Shown here piece after piece: positions 33,557 to 44,713 of a DNA stretch of 64,000 bases (the stretch's first letter is position 1; the number at the start of each line of letters is the position of its first letter). The notes below the pieces were generated by a model, which was given only the letters and a program-made list of their open reading frames with translations, was not told the DNA's origin and made no database searches. The translations under genes and the position numbers were made by a program. The stretch comes from Geosiphon pyriformis (lineage: Eukaryota > Glomeromycota > Glomeromycetes > Archaeosporales > Geosiphonaceae), in the NCBI GenBank assembly GCA_016748015.1, contig JAAOMT010000771.1, positions 71,368-135,367 of the forward strand. The letters are read 5' to 3'.

Positions 33557-34146
33557 TTCAAAGTTATGAGAAAAAGTGACCAAAAACATGACATAACACA
33601 GAATAGCATAGAATAATATTGGATAATATGTTATAACTTAGGATAATGCAGAATAATGTGTCATAATGTAGGATAACACAAAATAACATATAATAATACC
33701 AGATAACATATTATAATATAAGATAACACAGAATAACATGTAATAATACCAGATAACATGTTATAACATAGGATAACTAGCAATAACATAGAAAAGCAAA
33801 GCAATAGCTAGCAATAGTGAGACAATTAAAAGCAAGCCTATAAAACCAAAAGAATATATAAAAGCAAATAGTTGTAGAAGTTGGAAAAAACAGACAGTTA
33901 GTTAGTAATCAATTTTTCTTTGTATTATATTTTTTATATATCTATAGTCTGAAATACAATAATTATTAAAAAAAAGAAACAAAAATCCAAATTACCAATT
34001 CATGTTCTCCAAATCTTATGAATTTTAATTGAAATTAAAATCAGTGTTTTCTACTTCTGTTCTAAGACAGATGCTATTAGCATAAATGTCTCAAATCTTT
34101 AATAATTTGGACCAATCCCTCTTGATCATGGCAATTGATGGGAACT

Positions 34147-34180
<34 letters not shown>

Positions 34181-34584
34181 CTTTTTTTATTTTTTTTATT
34201 TTTTTGTTTGGAGTAACAACATAAGAAAATTGACTGTTTTAGAATAGACTTTGTAATAGCCTGATAAAAGAGAAAAGCTTCTCTTAGGTTTTTGGATATT
34301 AATGTTATCTTGTTAGCTTACTAGAAGAGTGAAAAGACAATGCCAAACTTTAATGACTGTGCTTATAAGCTCAAAAAAAAAAGTTCACATTTATAGAAAA
34401 ATATTGCAATCAATGAAAAACAAACTCTGTGTCTTATAACCAAAGAACTCAATAGGTAAATTCACATTCAGAAATAGACTTTTAGAGACTAATAACATTG
34501 ATACTGTGAAAAACATACAACCTCGGAACACTAAATTAGAGCACCAAATGTTATCACCATACTCCACCAAGTTTATCCATAACA
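33534..34584 (+). repeat. 3' LTR of G2
   Basis: Matches 25199-26227 along its length, with TGTTAT/ATAACA ends. It differs by many substitutions and by expansion of the T tract (34151-34206), which has lost most of the C interruptions seen in the 5' copy. Confidence 0.95.
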
Positions 34585-35700
34585 CTGTAAACAGAATGAT
34601 CATTAAAAATTGTTCCAGATTAATCTTTAAGAATATAAGAACCATTGTTTAAAACTTTGTTGACTATAAAGAGTCTTTTCCACTAATTAAAGAATTTATC
34701 ACCATAAACATTGTCTTTGTCTGAATAGTATTCTAATACCAAGTTACCAATACTTAATGAAAGTGTTTTATATGGTTTCTTTTTTTTAAGCTTTTCTTGG
34801 AACTGTTTTATCTTTTCAAAGGCAATTATTCGTGTCTTTACCAATGTGTCAAGAATGGTACCAAGTTTTTTTTGCAGAATGTCTTTATAATTTTCTATTG
34901 TAATTTCTTTAAAGGGTATTGTTTTAATATTAGTTTCTATTGATATTGTTGCCATACATCTATAGAGCAGATAAAAAGGTTTATAATTTGTTATATCATG
35001 ATTTACAGTTCTATAAGCAAACAAAGCTGAAGGAAGTACTTTGTACCATAAGTTTGTTTTTTTACTGGTTTTGGTTAAGGTTTTACATAGTGTTCTATTA
35101 AAACGTTCTACTAGACTATTTGTTTGAGGGTGATAAAAAGAAAAAAGTTTATGACATATTCCCATTTTTCTACAAAGTTCTTTAACCAGTGTACTAAGAA
35201 AAGCTCTTTTTCTATCAGATAAAAGTTCTTTGGAGCAGCTGTGATAACAAATAATATCTTTATAAATGAAATTGGCAATAGAGCCTGCTGTTTGATCTGG
35301 AGTGGCTCTTGCTTCTACCCACTTTATAAGATAGTTAGTAGTTGTGATAATGTATCTATTGCCATCAGGAGTTATTATTAAAGATCTAATAACATCTATA
35401 CCAATTTTGTTAAATGATTGGCCAATAGAAATTGGATGAATATCTTCTTTGTGATTTGGTTTTTCTCTTCTTTGGCAGGTGTTACAGGTTTTAATGTATT
35501 CAGCAATGTCTTTTTCCAAAGTAGACCAATAATAGTGAACTAAAGTTTTCTGGATTGTTTTTGTTTTTCCAAAGTGTTCAGTTAATAAATTAATGTGTAT
35601 ATTATAGATTACAATTTTTCTTTCTTCAAATCTTATAACTCTTTGGAGGTGGTCAGAATCTTTTTTGTTTCTTTTGTATAACTGGTTCTAATAGATCAAA
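34585..35700 (-). pseudogene. Integrase of G3, interrupted by G2
   Basis: A long open frame (35519-34683, 278 residues) carries the second half of the H2C2 domain (YIKTCNTCQRREK), the core with GIDVI near 35400, LLSDRKRAF near 35225 and SLVERFNRTL near 35110 (D, D, E all present), and a basic C-terminal helix. The frame continues, with stops, to 34585, where G2 begins. The last residues of the domain are found again at 25198 on the other side of G2. This is the best preserved protein domain in the window. Confidence 0.92.
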
Positions 35701-37050
35701 TAGAAATTTGATTGTTTGTGTAAATGTTCTCTTTGCTGTTGAGTGTAGTCTGGTGAGTATTGTCTTTTATCCAGAAATTCTATTAAGGCAGAGTAGTTGT
35801 CCAAGTCCATTATCGTGTTTGTTTGTAGGAAAGTTACTAATAATTAGGTTGGTTTGGTTTGAAAAGATTGTACTGTTACTGAATAGTAAGTCTAAAGAGA
35901 ACATTGGCATTTTGATAATTAGCTTCTTTATAATGTTGAATGTCATAATTGAATTCATCCAAGTGAAGTATTCAGCAAGTTATCTATTTGTGTTCCAGTT
36001 TTTTTTTGTTGCATAGCCAAACCAAAGCTTGGTGATCTGTTACCACCAAAAACTTCATACCAAGAAGATATTTGTTCTAGTAACTTGTAATCCAAACTAC
36101 TGCTAAGCATTTCTGCTTAATAACTAAGTAGTTTTGTTTTGCTGGTGTGAGAGTTCTATTGGTATATGCTATGGCATGTTCTTTGTCATCTTCATCTTTT
36201 TGGGAAAGTACTGTACCAAGTTCATAGCCAGATGTATCAATATAAAGGATAAAAGATCAATTTAAATTAGGTTGTATAAAAATAGATTCTGTAACCAGTT
36301 TTTTCTTTAAAATTTCAAAAGCTTTTTGTTGATAAGTGTTCCAGTGATAATTGACATTTTTTCTCAGTAGCTAATTGAAAAGAGTGGCAATTTTAGAGAA
36401 ATCCTTAACAAATTTGTGGTAATAAAAGGCCAAACCAAAGAAAGAGTGTAGTTTATGAACATTCATTAGTTGTCTAATGTTCTGAACTTTTCCAACTTTG
36501 GCTGGATCAGAGAAGATTTCATCTTTTGTAATAAAATGGCCAAAGAACTAGGTAAACTGGTGTCCAAAGAAAGATTTGATTGAGTTGATCTTAAGGCCAA
36601 TATTTCTGAGCAGATCAAAAACCTTTTGCAAATGTTCAAGGTGTTTATTTCAGGTTTTTGAGTATACTATTATATCATCTAAGTAGACCAGAACAAAGTT
36701 TTCTGTTACTGATTCAAACACTTTGTTTATTAGGCATTAAAAGATGGGAGGAGCATTGGTGAGACCAAAAAACATGACTGTAAATTTGTAAGTACCATAC
36801 TTAGTAATGAAAACAGTTTTCTTTCTGCTTTCTGGATTCATTTCTACTTGCCAGAATCCAGCAGTTAGATCAATGGTTGAAAAGAAAACAGCACCATTGA
36901 ATTGGTTTAGCATTGCATTAATCTTAAGAAGTGAGTACATGTCTCTTTTAGTGATGGCATTTAATTGGCAGTAGTCAACACAGAAGCATAAAATTCCACT
37001 TTTTTTAGCTGCCACTACAACTGAGAATGCTTATTTACTCTTGGTTTCTT
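35700..37050 (-). pseudogene. Reverse transcriptase and RNase H of G3
   Basis: RT is open from 37015 to 36737 (CVDYCQLNAITKRDMY, STIDLTAGFWQVEM, FGLTNAPPIF), and the catalytic box YLDD at 36674-36685 is intact. The connection (FFGHFITKDEIFSDPAK) and RNase H (YIDTSGYELGTVLSQKDE near 36230, TDHQALVWL near 36040) follow with stops. It is distinct from the A/G2 and B RTs. Confidence 0.9.
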
Positions 37051-37397
37051 GTGTGAATCCAAGATTTTTTATCTGGTTTATTTCTTTCTTAATGAATTTA
37101 TTATTGTGACAATTGAACTAATAAGGCTTCAAATAAATGGGGCGAGTTTTTCTGGTGGTGATAGTGTGTTGTATTACATGTGTCTGTCCAAGAGCATCAC
37201 TTTTTTTTGATATAACTGGGCTGTTTTTAGTCAATAGATTTTCAATGTCCACTTTTCTTTCTTCTGAAGAGGGTTTTTTTTATTCTACTATTAGTAATTT
37301 AATCTCAGATGGTTCACTTTTAAAGGACTTTGGACTTTTTTTATTTCTTTGTGGGGTATCAAGCTGATTGGTTCCTAATTTTTGTAATAGATTAGAC

Positions 37398-38560
37398 AGA
37401 ACATGCATTCATTACTAGGAAAATACAATGATTTGTTACACTAGTACTAAGCACAAGGATCATGTTACCAATAACTGTATTTTGCTTTCTTGCCAGATTT
37501 TCTGTCAAAGGTTCTTCTGAGTATGGGATAATAAGGCCAGCAGATCAATTTGCCATTGACAATGATTTCCTTTTTGTTTGCTTTGACATTATCCAATAGC
37601 TTGTCATTACTGGTAAAAATAATATAGGCCAGTTTAGCAGTTTCTTTTTGTTTTTCTTGTTTTTCTTGTTTTTCACTTTTTTTATTATCTGATTTATCTG
37701 ATTGTTCTTCTTTTTGGCTCTGCTTGGGTGCTGAAGGAGTTGTCCAATGATGACACTTAACCATAATGAGTTTTTTATTACATTTGATAGTCAGTTTACA
37801 AAATTTATAATCAAGTAGAGCTTTTGCTTTTTTGAGCCATTTATTACCAACAATGGTGATGTATTTTTTAGCTTTAAATATTTCCATGTCAGTTTCAATT
37901 CTAATGCCATTAATGTGAACAGAAACAGCTTTGGCTATACTCAGATCTTTTTTCTTATCACTATGCATATTGGTCATTGGTCATGTAGATGGTTCATCAA
38001 TCTTTCTGCCAATTGCTTCAAAGAAGTGTTTGGCAATAACACTGACAGATAATCTACTGTTTAAGATCAAGTCAATAAAATAGCCAGCTACTTGAGCTTT
38101 GCAAAGATCTTTTCTGAATTGTGAATAGGTTATTAACTGGCCAAAGATGATGTGAGCTGGAGTTTTCATGAGATCTTTTACAACAGAATAGGTGCCAGAT
38201 TTTTGTACACTTTCTGGGGATTTTAACTTTGAAAAATTCTTGAAAACTTTGGCTTTAGGTGGCTTATTGTTATTAGCAGTTAATATGGATGCTTTGTTTG
38301 GGTTCAAAACGAAATCAATCTTGGCTTTTTTCTTCTTTCTTGTTGTTTCTGAGGTGTTGATTGCTAGTTCATCCATGTCATAGTCATTATTAGTTAGATT
38401 AAAAGTGTAAAAGAGGTTTTTTTCTGGTTGGCTTGCACTCTCACCTTTTGGAGGTGCACTTACTAGTTTAAAGGCTGATAAACAGTGGCTTCAGCCAGGG
38501 GATCCTCTCCAAAGAAATTAATGTTGGCATGCTTAACTACTGTTAAAACTCCCTTTTAGG
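37398..38560 (-). pseudogene. gag remnant, protease and Cys-rich segment of G3
   Basis: Near 38540-38440 a short frame (NINFFGEDPLAEATVYQPL) may be the end of gag. The frame 38376-37981 leads into the protease: ILNSRLSVSVIAKHF at about 38065-38020, where the usual Asp-Ser-Gly is Asn-Ser-Arg (38053-38061), two changes that remove catalysis. The frame 37977-37465 continues with NKWLKKAKALLDYKFCKLTIKCN, a Lys/Glu-rich linker and a FDRK end. The Cys-rich segment C-A-x-x-x-C-N...ECMFC lies at 37398-37460. No family-level name for the linker. Confidence 0.7.
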
Positions 38561-41500
38561 AAGAATTATATGCTTTTTAGAGTAATATTACATAATCATT
38601 CTTTCAGGGTCTTTGATTGGAAGGAAACATAAAAACACATTTTCCGAGGAATTATAGCTAATAAGTTTAGAAACAGCTTTGAATGGCATTTTACTCGAAA
38701 CACATGTGCATTAAGTACCTATGCATGATTCGAAAAATGTTAAATTTATAAATTTCATTATCTGTAAGAAGTGAGCTAATCTTTGAAATTAATAAGGATG
38801 AACTGCAAAAATATCAAAATATTAATACATTTCCAGGGGACGAAAATTTAATGCAAAAACATTTAACACAAACGATTAAAATAAATGAATATATGCGTAT
38901 GTCATAGCCATAGACATTGCCATTGCCTTGAAATTTTCAAGATTAAAAAGCCACAAGAAATTATAACTTGGGCTTCGAAAAATTTACTCTGAGGTTTACG
39001 TAAAAACTAATTTTGTTAAAGAATAAAAACGGCTCAATATGTTTAACGACCTTGAATGTGTTAGAATCGTTCTAAATATCTATGAAATTTGAATCCAAGG
39101 ATATGATAATCGAATAACAATATGATTTCAAAAGAGAAGTAATAATGAATATTGATATTGAATTATTCATATATATCCCGTACAACAGAGTAGAAAATGG
39201 AATAAAAATCCAAAAAAGATTTCTTATTACTGTAGCTTAAATATTTAAATGCATGAACATAGCATGCATAGAATTGCAAACTTCAAAATATACGGATGAT
39301 ATGGTTATCGAAAAGCATTATATTATTAAAATTTATTTCTAAATTTAGTAAAAGGAAAAAGAAGAGTTTTTATGATTATTTGTGATATTTTTTACACATG
39401 GGCATAAATTACGAAGATTTTTTTTTAAATTAAGATGGACACATTGAAAATTCTCTTTTGATGTGGAAGAATGAAGACTCGTTGACTTGGGCTTGATATG
39501 TTTTCTAATGATTAGAAAAAGGAAGGGAATGGCTGGTTGGAGCATGTAAAATAGTCTTTGGATGGTGATGCCACCAAAGAAATGTGTGGTGTTGGCAACG
39601 ATATGTCCGGTTTATTAGTGATCAATTGAATTGACATTTGATTTCTTGGAGGACTTGAACTGGTTGTTGATAAGTTGTGAATTTGTAGAGGTGAGGAATG
39701 ACGTAGATGCTGATATTTTTCAATATCTATGATGATGGTTTAGATTGCTTCTTGTGCCAGCTGATAATTTTCATTTGATAAAACAACTGTTGAATTATGG
39801 AGATTTTATTGATTTTCTGAACATGGGTCATTCGGAACAATTGTGTTCGATACTTATTACTGTTTTTGAACTCATTGCGCTTTCTTAAAGCAAACGCCGA
39901 AGTTTTTATTTAGGTAACCTTTTCGCGATTGGTGAGGGTTGAAAGTCATAGAAGAGGCATTGGAGGTTCAACCCGTTTACTCGTAACTTTTCCAATGAAT
40001 TATGAAATAATAGTTTATCAACTTTTGAAAAATTGACATAACGAAAAGCACATCTTTGAGTTAACAAGCGCGAAGTTTTCATTTGATAAGTATTTTTAAT
40101 CGTTTCAAAATCATAAAAAATTTTTACAAACATGAGATAACAGAGCATTTTCGCTGAATTGATTTCGTATGCATGCTTCTTCTTCGCAGAGCATGAGACG
40201 AATGGTTTCAAGAGAATTTTTAGAATTTGCTAGCTGATTACTAAAATTGAAAATTCTACAAGTATCATGTCGACGATAAAATTTGGAGCTGGATTGATCA
40301 TTATTGAGTGATTGAACATAACAATTTACAATCAAGAAAGTATCTTGTCCCTTATTGCTGAAAAAATGAAGTTATAACTGATAAAGAATTCTGGAACAGC
40401 TCAAGACCATTGGTTAATCATAACGATGATATGAAAATTGCGAGAGATCGATCAAAAGCTTGTTTCGCGGCGAGTAAGTTAACTTGCGACTGTTGGCAAA
40501 TTATGTTTAGAATAAATTAAAAGAAAAATATGGGTGTAAAATTTGAAAGATTGAAAACCAGGTCAAAATGTAAGCTTTATTTTATCAATTTTAACCGTTG
40601 AAAATCAAGAAAGACGAGACCTTAATACCCTTTGTTTGAGATATTCTCTATTAAAAAGTTTCAACGGGATCTGAAAGCAAAGTTCACAGAAGAACTAAAG
40701 TTTTTGTGTGTCTGAAACTAAAAGAGATTATGGTGAAGACCTATGATTTACATTTCCAGAATTTCTGAATATTCTAAATTAAGCATGTATTTAAAAAATT
40801 TTAACCCACTATTCCCATTGTCCTCCCAATAAATTTTTGTGATCTAAATACTGCTTATAAACAATTTTATATATGGGCATTCATTTACTTTAAAGTATTA
40901 GGATGGTTTTTTAAATGCCTAATATCAAACAATTTTTAGTTCAATGTACATTTATATATTAAAACAAGTTTAATTTTTGTTGTTGTTGAAATAAACTTTC
41001 AGGTTTCATTCAATCGAAAATATGAAGCAATTGAATTTTGAATTTGAACTTTGTCAAAAGTCGGGAATGTTTGACAACGATACGAGAATGTGTTTTTGTG
41101 GTCTAATACAGATATACTGGAAATACAATGATCTTGAATTAATGTTGAGATGACGGAATTCCAAAATTTTCTGATGAAACTCAAAGTATTCGAAAAATAG
41201 AAGCTGTCAGATTTCCTTTTAATTAAACTATGGTCTTTATTAGGAACACGATATTTACAATAAAAGCATCATGCCATATTTTTCTACGATAAAAATTCAA
41301 CAATTAGAAAACTTGAATTGAATCAGTCAGTTTCCTTTTGAGATGATTTCTCAAATTGACAAAAAATTAACATCATCCATTTATGCCAGATATTAACTTT
41401 CCTTAATTTTTTTTATGTCACCCATAACATCATTAGATGTAAAATCTAAATTTCCTAGAGAATTTGAATTAACACTTTGAGGAAACGTTTCTCGGTATAG

Positions 41501-42600
41501 TTTGCATGACTGCATCCCATTATTATGAGGCAGGGATTTTTTATTGGGGCTTTGATTGATCCAATTCTATTGAATTCTGTAGGAACCGGACAAAGTGTAA
41601 TTTAATAATTCCAAGAATGGTGTAATGGAAAAATCTATTTTTTAGAGCTCTTGGGCCACCATTATCTGTGAATAAACTTAAATTTTATTTTCACTAACTT
41701 TAAAAATTCATTTAAATATATAACATAATGAAACGAAGTATTGATTGAGTTGCCATTGTAACATGTACAAGCAATTAAAAAATATAATGACAAATTGAGT
41801 TCACACATTCAAGAAAATCATAAAAATGTTTCTGATTTTTAATAAACAAATATGAAAACCCAAGTTTAAACAAAATATTTCCTTTTTAAATATCTTAATG
41901 AGAGCAATTACCTTGATAAGAATTTTTTATTTTAGAATTCTGATTTTTCATTCTTGAAATGATTTAGTATTGAGTCGATTGATATCAATGTATTATCAGT
42001 AAATTTTACAAAGGAACAATTGTTTAGAATTTGCATTTTTTTTTTTGATGGTAAAAAAATGGGATAAAAAGCTTTAACAATAATAATCATGATGATGAAA
42101 TTTAAAGACTTTTCTATAAAAAATTCATTATTTTTTAAGGAGACTAAAAGGAAGCTAATTTAAATTTTCTTTATTTCCATAGAAATTGATATTAAGAATA
42201 GTATATTAATTTAGATTTTAACAATTTAAACTATTTGGAAAGATGCTGCTTGATGAAGTTTTTCTATTCAAACATTTGGTATTAAATGAAATCTAATTTT
42301 TATCTCCCCGGACTTTCTTACTTGGATTGATTTATTCATTGATTATTAATACGCGATTTAAAATTTTAAATCCATTATTATTTTTTTCTAGTGCATATAT
42401 ATGTTAGAAAAATCTGCCTTTGTAAAACCTATTGGAATAATAATTATCATAAATTAATAAATGTTCAATTGAGTGATCAGATAAACATGACATAAGCAGG
42501 GCGTTTATTCTCAAAAATTTCATAATCTTATACTTTAACACAATAATTTTGGTTTCATTGGCAGTGATCCTAATATTTCTAATATAAACTCTTTCTCGCA
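38561..42600. other. Non-repetitive stretch without an identified gene
   Basis: Base composition is more balanced than in the deserts and looks like decayed host sequence. Overlapping minus-strand frames at 40335-39906 (FSNQLANSKNSLETIRLMLCEEE, then LFHNSLEKLRVNGLNLQCLF) have the Leu-spaced feel of the LRR part of F-box proteins that are abundant in these fungi, but this is weak. The frames at 39545-39345 and 41184-40999 are too short to interpret. No RNA gene seen. Confidence 0.3.
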
Positions 42601-42900
42601 AAACCATGAATTTTTTATACCATTCAATATTAGCCCAAGTAATAATAGACTAAATGCCACTTTGTCATCAAACTATGGTGAATCCCATGGAAACCAGACA
42701 TTTAATCTACAATAACATTTCAATTACCTTCAAAAAAGTCCAAATTTGGGTGGGAGTATGAATCATTTGTCCTAAATACTCAAACAACAACATAAACCAA
42801 AATTTCAACAAGAACAACAATAGCAACAGCAACAACAACACCATAAATCATATTCCTTATAACAACATAACCCAAATTTTTATTTAATGTTAATTCTCAG
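42600..42900 (+). pseudogene. Asn/Ser then Gln-rich low-complexity coding remnant
   Basis: One plus-strand frame reads NISPSNNRLNATLSSNYGES, a few further codons, and a Gln/His-rich run (KQQHKPKFQQEQQ*QQQQQHH) with several stops. Such Asn/Gln-rich stretches are typical of fungal transcription factors and RNA-binding proteins, but no domain is present to say which. Alternatively it is a CAA/AAC microsatellite. Confidence 0.3.
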
Positions 42901-43289
42901 TTTGCAATTGTAGAACAAGAATAAGCATTTCTTAAGCTTATCCTTTTTCATCTTACCTTTTCCTTTGAAACTTAAAATCTAAAAAAATTTGAATAATTCT
43001 TCCTTATTAATAGTTCATACCTTTTATTACAAAGTTATATCATTTTAATTCATTATGAAAATTTAAGTAATAGGTCTATCCAATAAGTAGCAAACCATTA
43101 AGAATATATTTTCTATCGTATTCAAATCTGTTTAATAGTTGATTACAGTAAAAAAAAAAATGTTATTTGACTTTTAGGTTAACAAATTAGTTTTTTAGAA
43201 ATGATAATGATCTATAAGAATGAGCTTAGTTTAACTTTAATATTAAATTAATAACATATAAAATATTACAAATTTAATAAATTTTGATA
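42901..43289. other. AT-rich stretch, nothing recognised
   Basis: No open frame, repeat or regulatory motif identified. It may include the missing end of the Tc1/mariner remnant. Confidence 0.3.
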
Positions 43290-43933
43290 GAGTAATTATA
43301 TTAACATGAAATATAAAACATCAAATGGGCTAATAATTAACATAAAGAGCTAATAGGCATTTTCAAATCCAGTAAAAAGTCAATGTTCTACGAATTGTTG
43401 AATCATGTTGCCTTTTATTAGGCTGCATCCAAAGATAAGTCTTTCAAAAATACTTGCGTCTGTAGGACTTGAAAATTAGGAACTTACTTTGTCAGACCAG
43501 ATTATCTGCTTCCAGTCTTCAATAGTCTAATTTTTATGTTTTTGGTGCAAAAATAATTCGTTGTTTTTGATATATATATTTTTTAGGTAAGGTTTTTTTA
43601 AATTCTTACTTGTAAACCATTAGGCTACGAACGGTCTCAACACTTAAATTAATGTTATTGTTGATTTCATTCTTTTTTTGAATTTCCATTGCTGTTGAAT
43701 ATTCTTGAGTAGAAAAATAAGATGAACAAATTTTCGTTGATCACGTTTAGTCAAAAGTTGTAGACGTCCAGATCTATGTTTATTTATGAAACTAACAGTT
43801 TCATTTTCTAAGTTTTTTATGCGTATTAGCGTAGATTGTGTTAAACCTTCACGAGAAGCAATTTTTTGGTAGAATATCCTTCTTCAATAAGGGTATATAT
43901 TCTTAAGCATTTTTCTATAGAAATACGGTTCAT
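43290..43933 (-). pseudogene. Tc1/mariner-like transposase remnant
   Basis: From an ATG at 43933 the minus strand encodes a helix-turn-helix (MNRISIEKCLRIYTLIEEGY, then after a frame change REGLTQSTLIRIKNLE). It continues with the GRLQLLTKRDQRKF segment typical of the second helix-turn-helix in Tc1 transposases, and the start of the DDE catalytic core EDWKQIIWSDK near 43500. The first catalytic Asp is present. The second and third acidic residues are not found. Several frame changes are needed. Terminal inverted repeats were not identified. A cut-and-paste DNA transposon, dead. Confidence 0.65.
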
Positions 43934-44713
43934 AATAATTTTTTTTATGACAAAAAGATTGTTAATTCATTTCTGAGAACTCTCTTCCAGGTTATCTATA
44001 TATAATCAAAGAAAAAATTCTTCTCTTGAATCATTTATATTTTTATGCATAACATATAGTTTTGGAATTTTTATCTTTTTTTTTTAGTTTTGCATCTCAA
44101 CTTTTAATCACCAATCTCTAATTTTCGGTACGTTCCAATTGTTTGGTTTCTCTGATATGTTATAGTTTTTGATATCAATAGACTATTTCTCAAAGAACAA
44201 TTGCAAAAAATTAAATTAAAAATAAAAGCTCAAGATTTTCAAAGTAAAAGTGGATGAATTTTACATTTATATTATTGTTAAAACGGGAAAGTTAGATAAT
44301 TATGAGCATCATATTATTGTTTTTGTAAAATCCAAATACATGCATATCCCAAATGATTAAATTCTTTATAATGTTTCCAAAAAATCTTATAAATTGCTTA
44401 AAAACTCCCTTTTTGATAAAAGATTAATATTTAATGAATTATTATTCTTTGAAATAAAAATTTGAAAAATGCAATTAGTAGTTTATTATTTTTTATAAAA
44501 ATATGTCAATAAATACTTGAAACATTAATATATGAGTTTTCATATTAATTGGTTATGTTACAGTTGAAAACTGGTGGGTTTCAAAAACATATTGAATATC
44601 TAATGAAAATAAAAATAATTCATAAAGTTACAATATCAAGACACAGGTTTTTAAATAAGTTAAATACCTAATAGAAACAGAAATCTTTCTTGTTATTAAC
44701 GTTGCAAACTGAG
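43934..44713. other. Intergenic, nothing recognised
   Basis: AT-rich, no convincing frame or repeat. The right terminal repeat of the Tc1 remnant would be expected here but is not apparent by eye. Confidence 0.3.

Larger units (their letters stand above)
25199..34584 (+). mobile_element. Complete Ty3/gypsy element G2 nested in G3
   Basis: The element has two LTRs of 1029 and 1051 bp with perfect TGTTAT/ATAACA ends. A primer-binding-site candidate follows the first LTR, and a purine tract AAAAAGGAGAGATAA precedes the second. Domain order is gag with CCHC, protease, Cys-rich ribbon, dUTPase, RT, RNase H, integrase, post-integrase ORF. The flanking 4-bp target copies are CTAT (25195-25198) and CTGT (34585-34588), one mismatch. 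It interrupts the C-terminal end of the G3 integrase. The LTRs have diverged visibly and all coding regions contain many stops, so the insertion is not recent. Confidence 0.95.
34585..38560 (-). mobile_element. Ty3/gypsy element G3, main coding part
   Basis: On the minus strand, right to left: a gag/protease remnant, Cys-rich segment, RT, RNase H and integrase, cut at 34585 by G2. It has no dUTPase, since only about 380 bp separate the Cys-rich segment from the RT core. No 5' LTR is found to the right; recognisable coding ends near 38560, so gag and the 5' LTR are lost. The 3' end is at 23740-25198. Confidence 0.9.

Noticed and set aside
39906-40335. F-box/LRR gene
   Set aside because: Leu spacing is suggestive, but no F-box and no regular repeat can be shown, so it is only mentioned as a possibility in the unassigned stretch.
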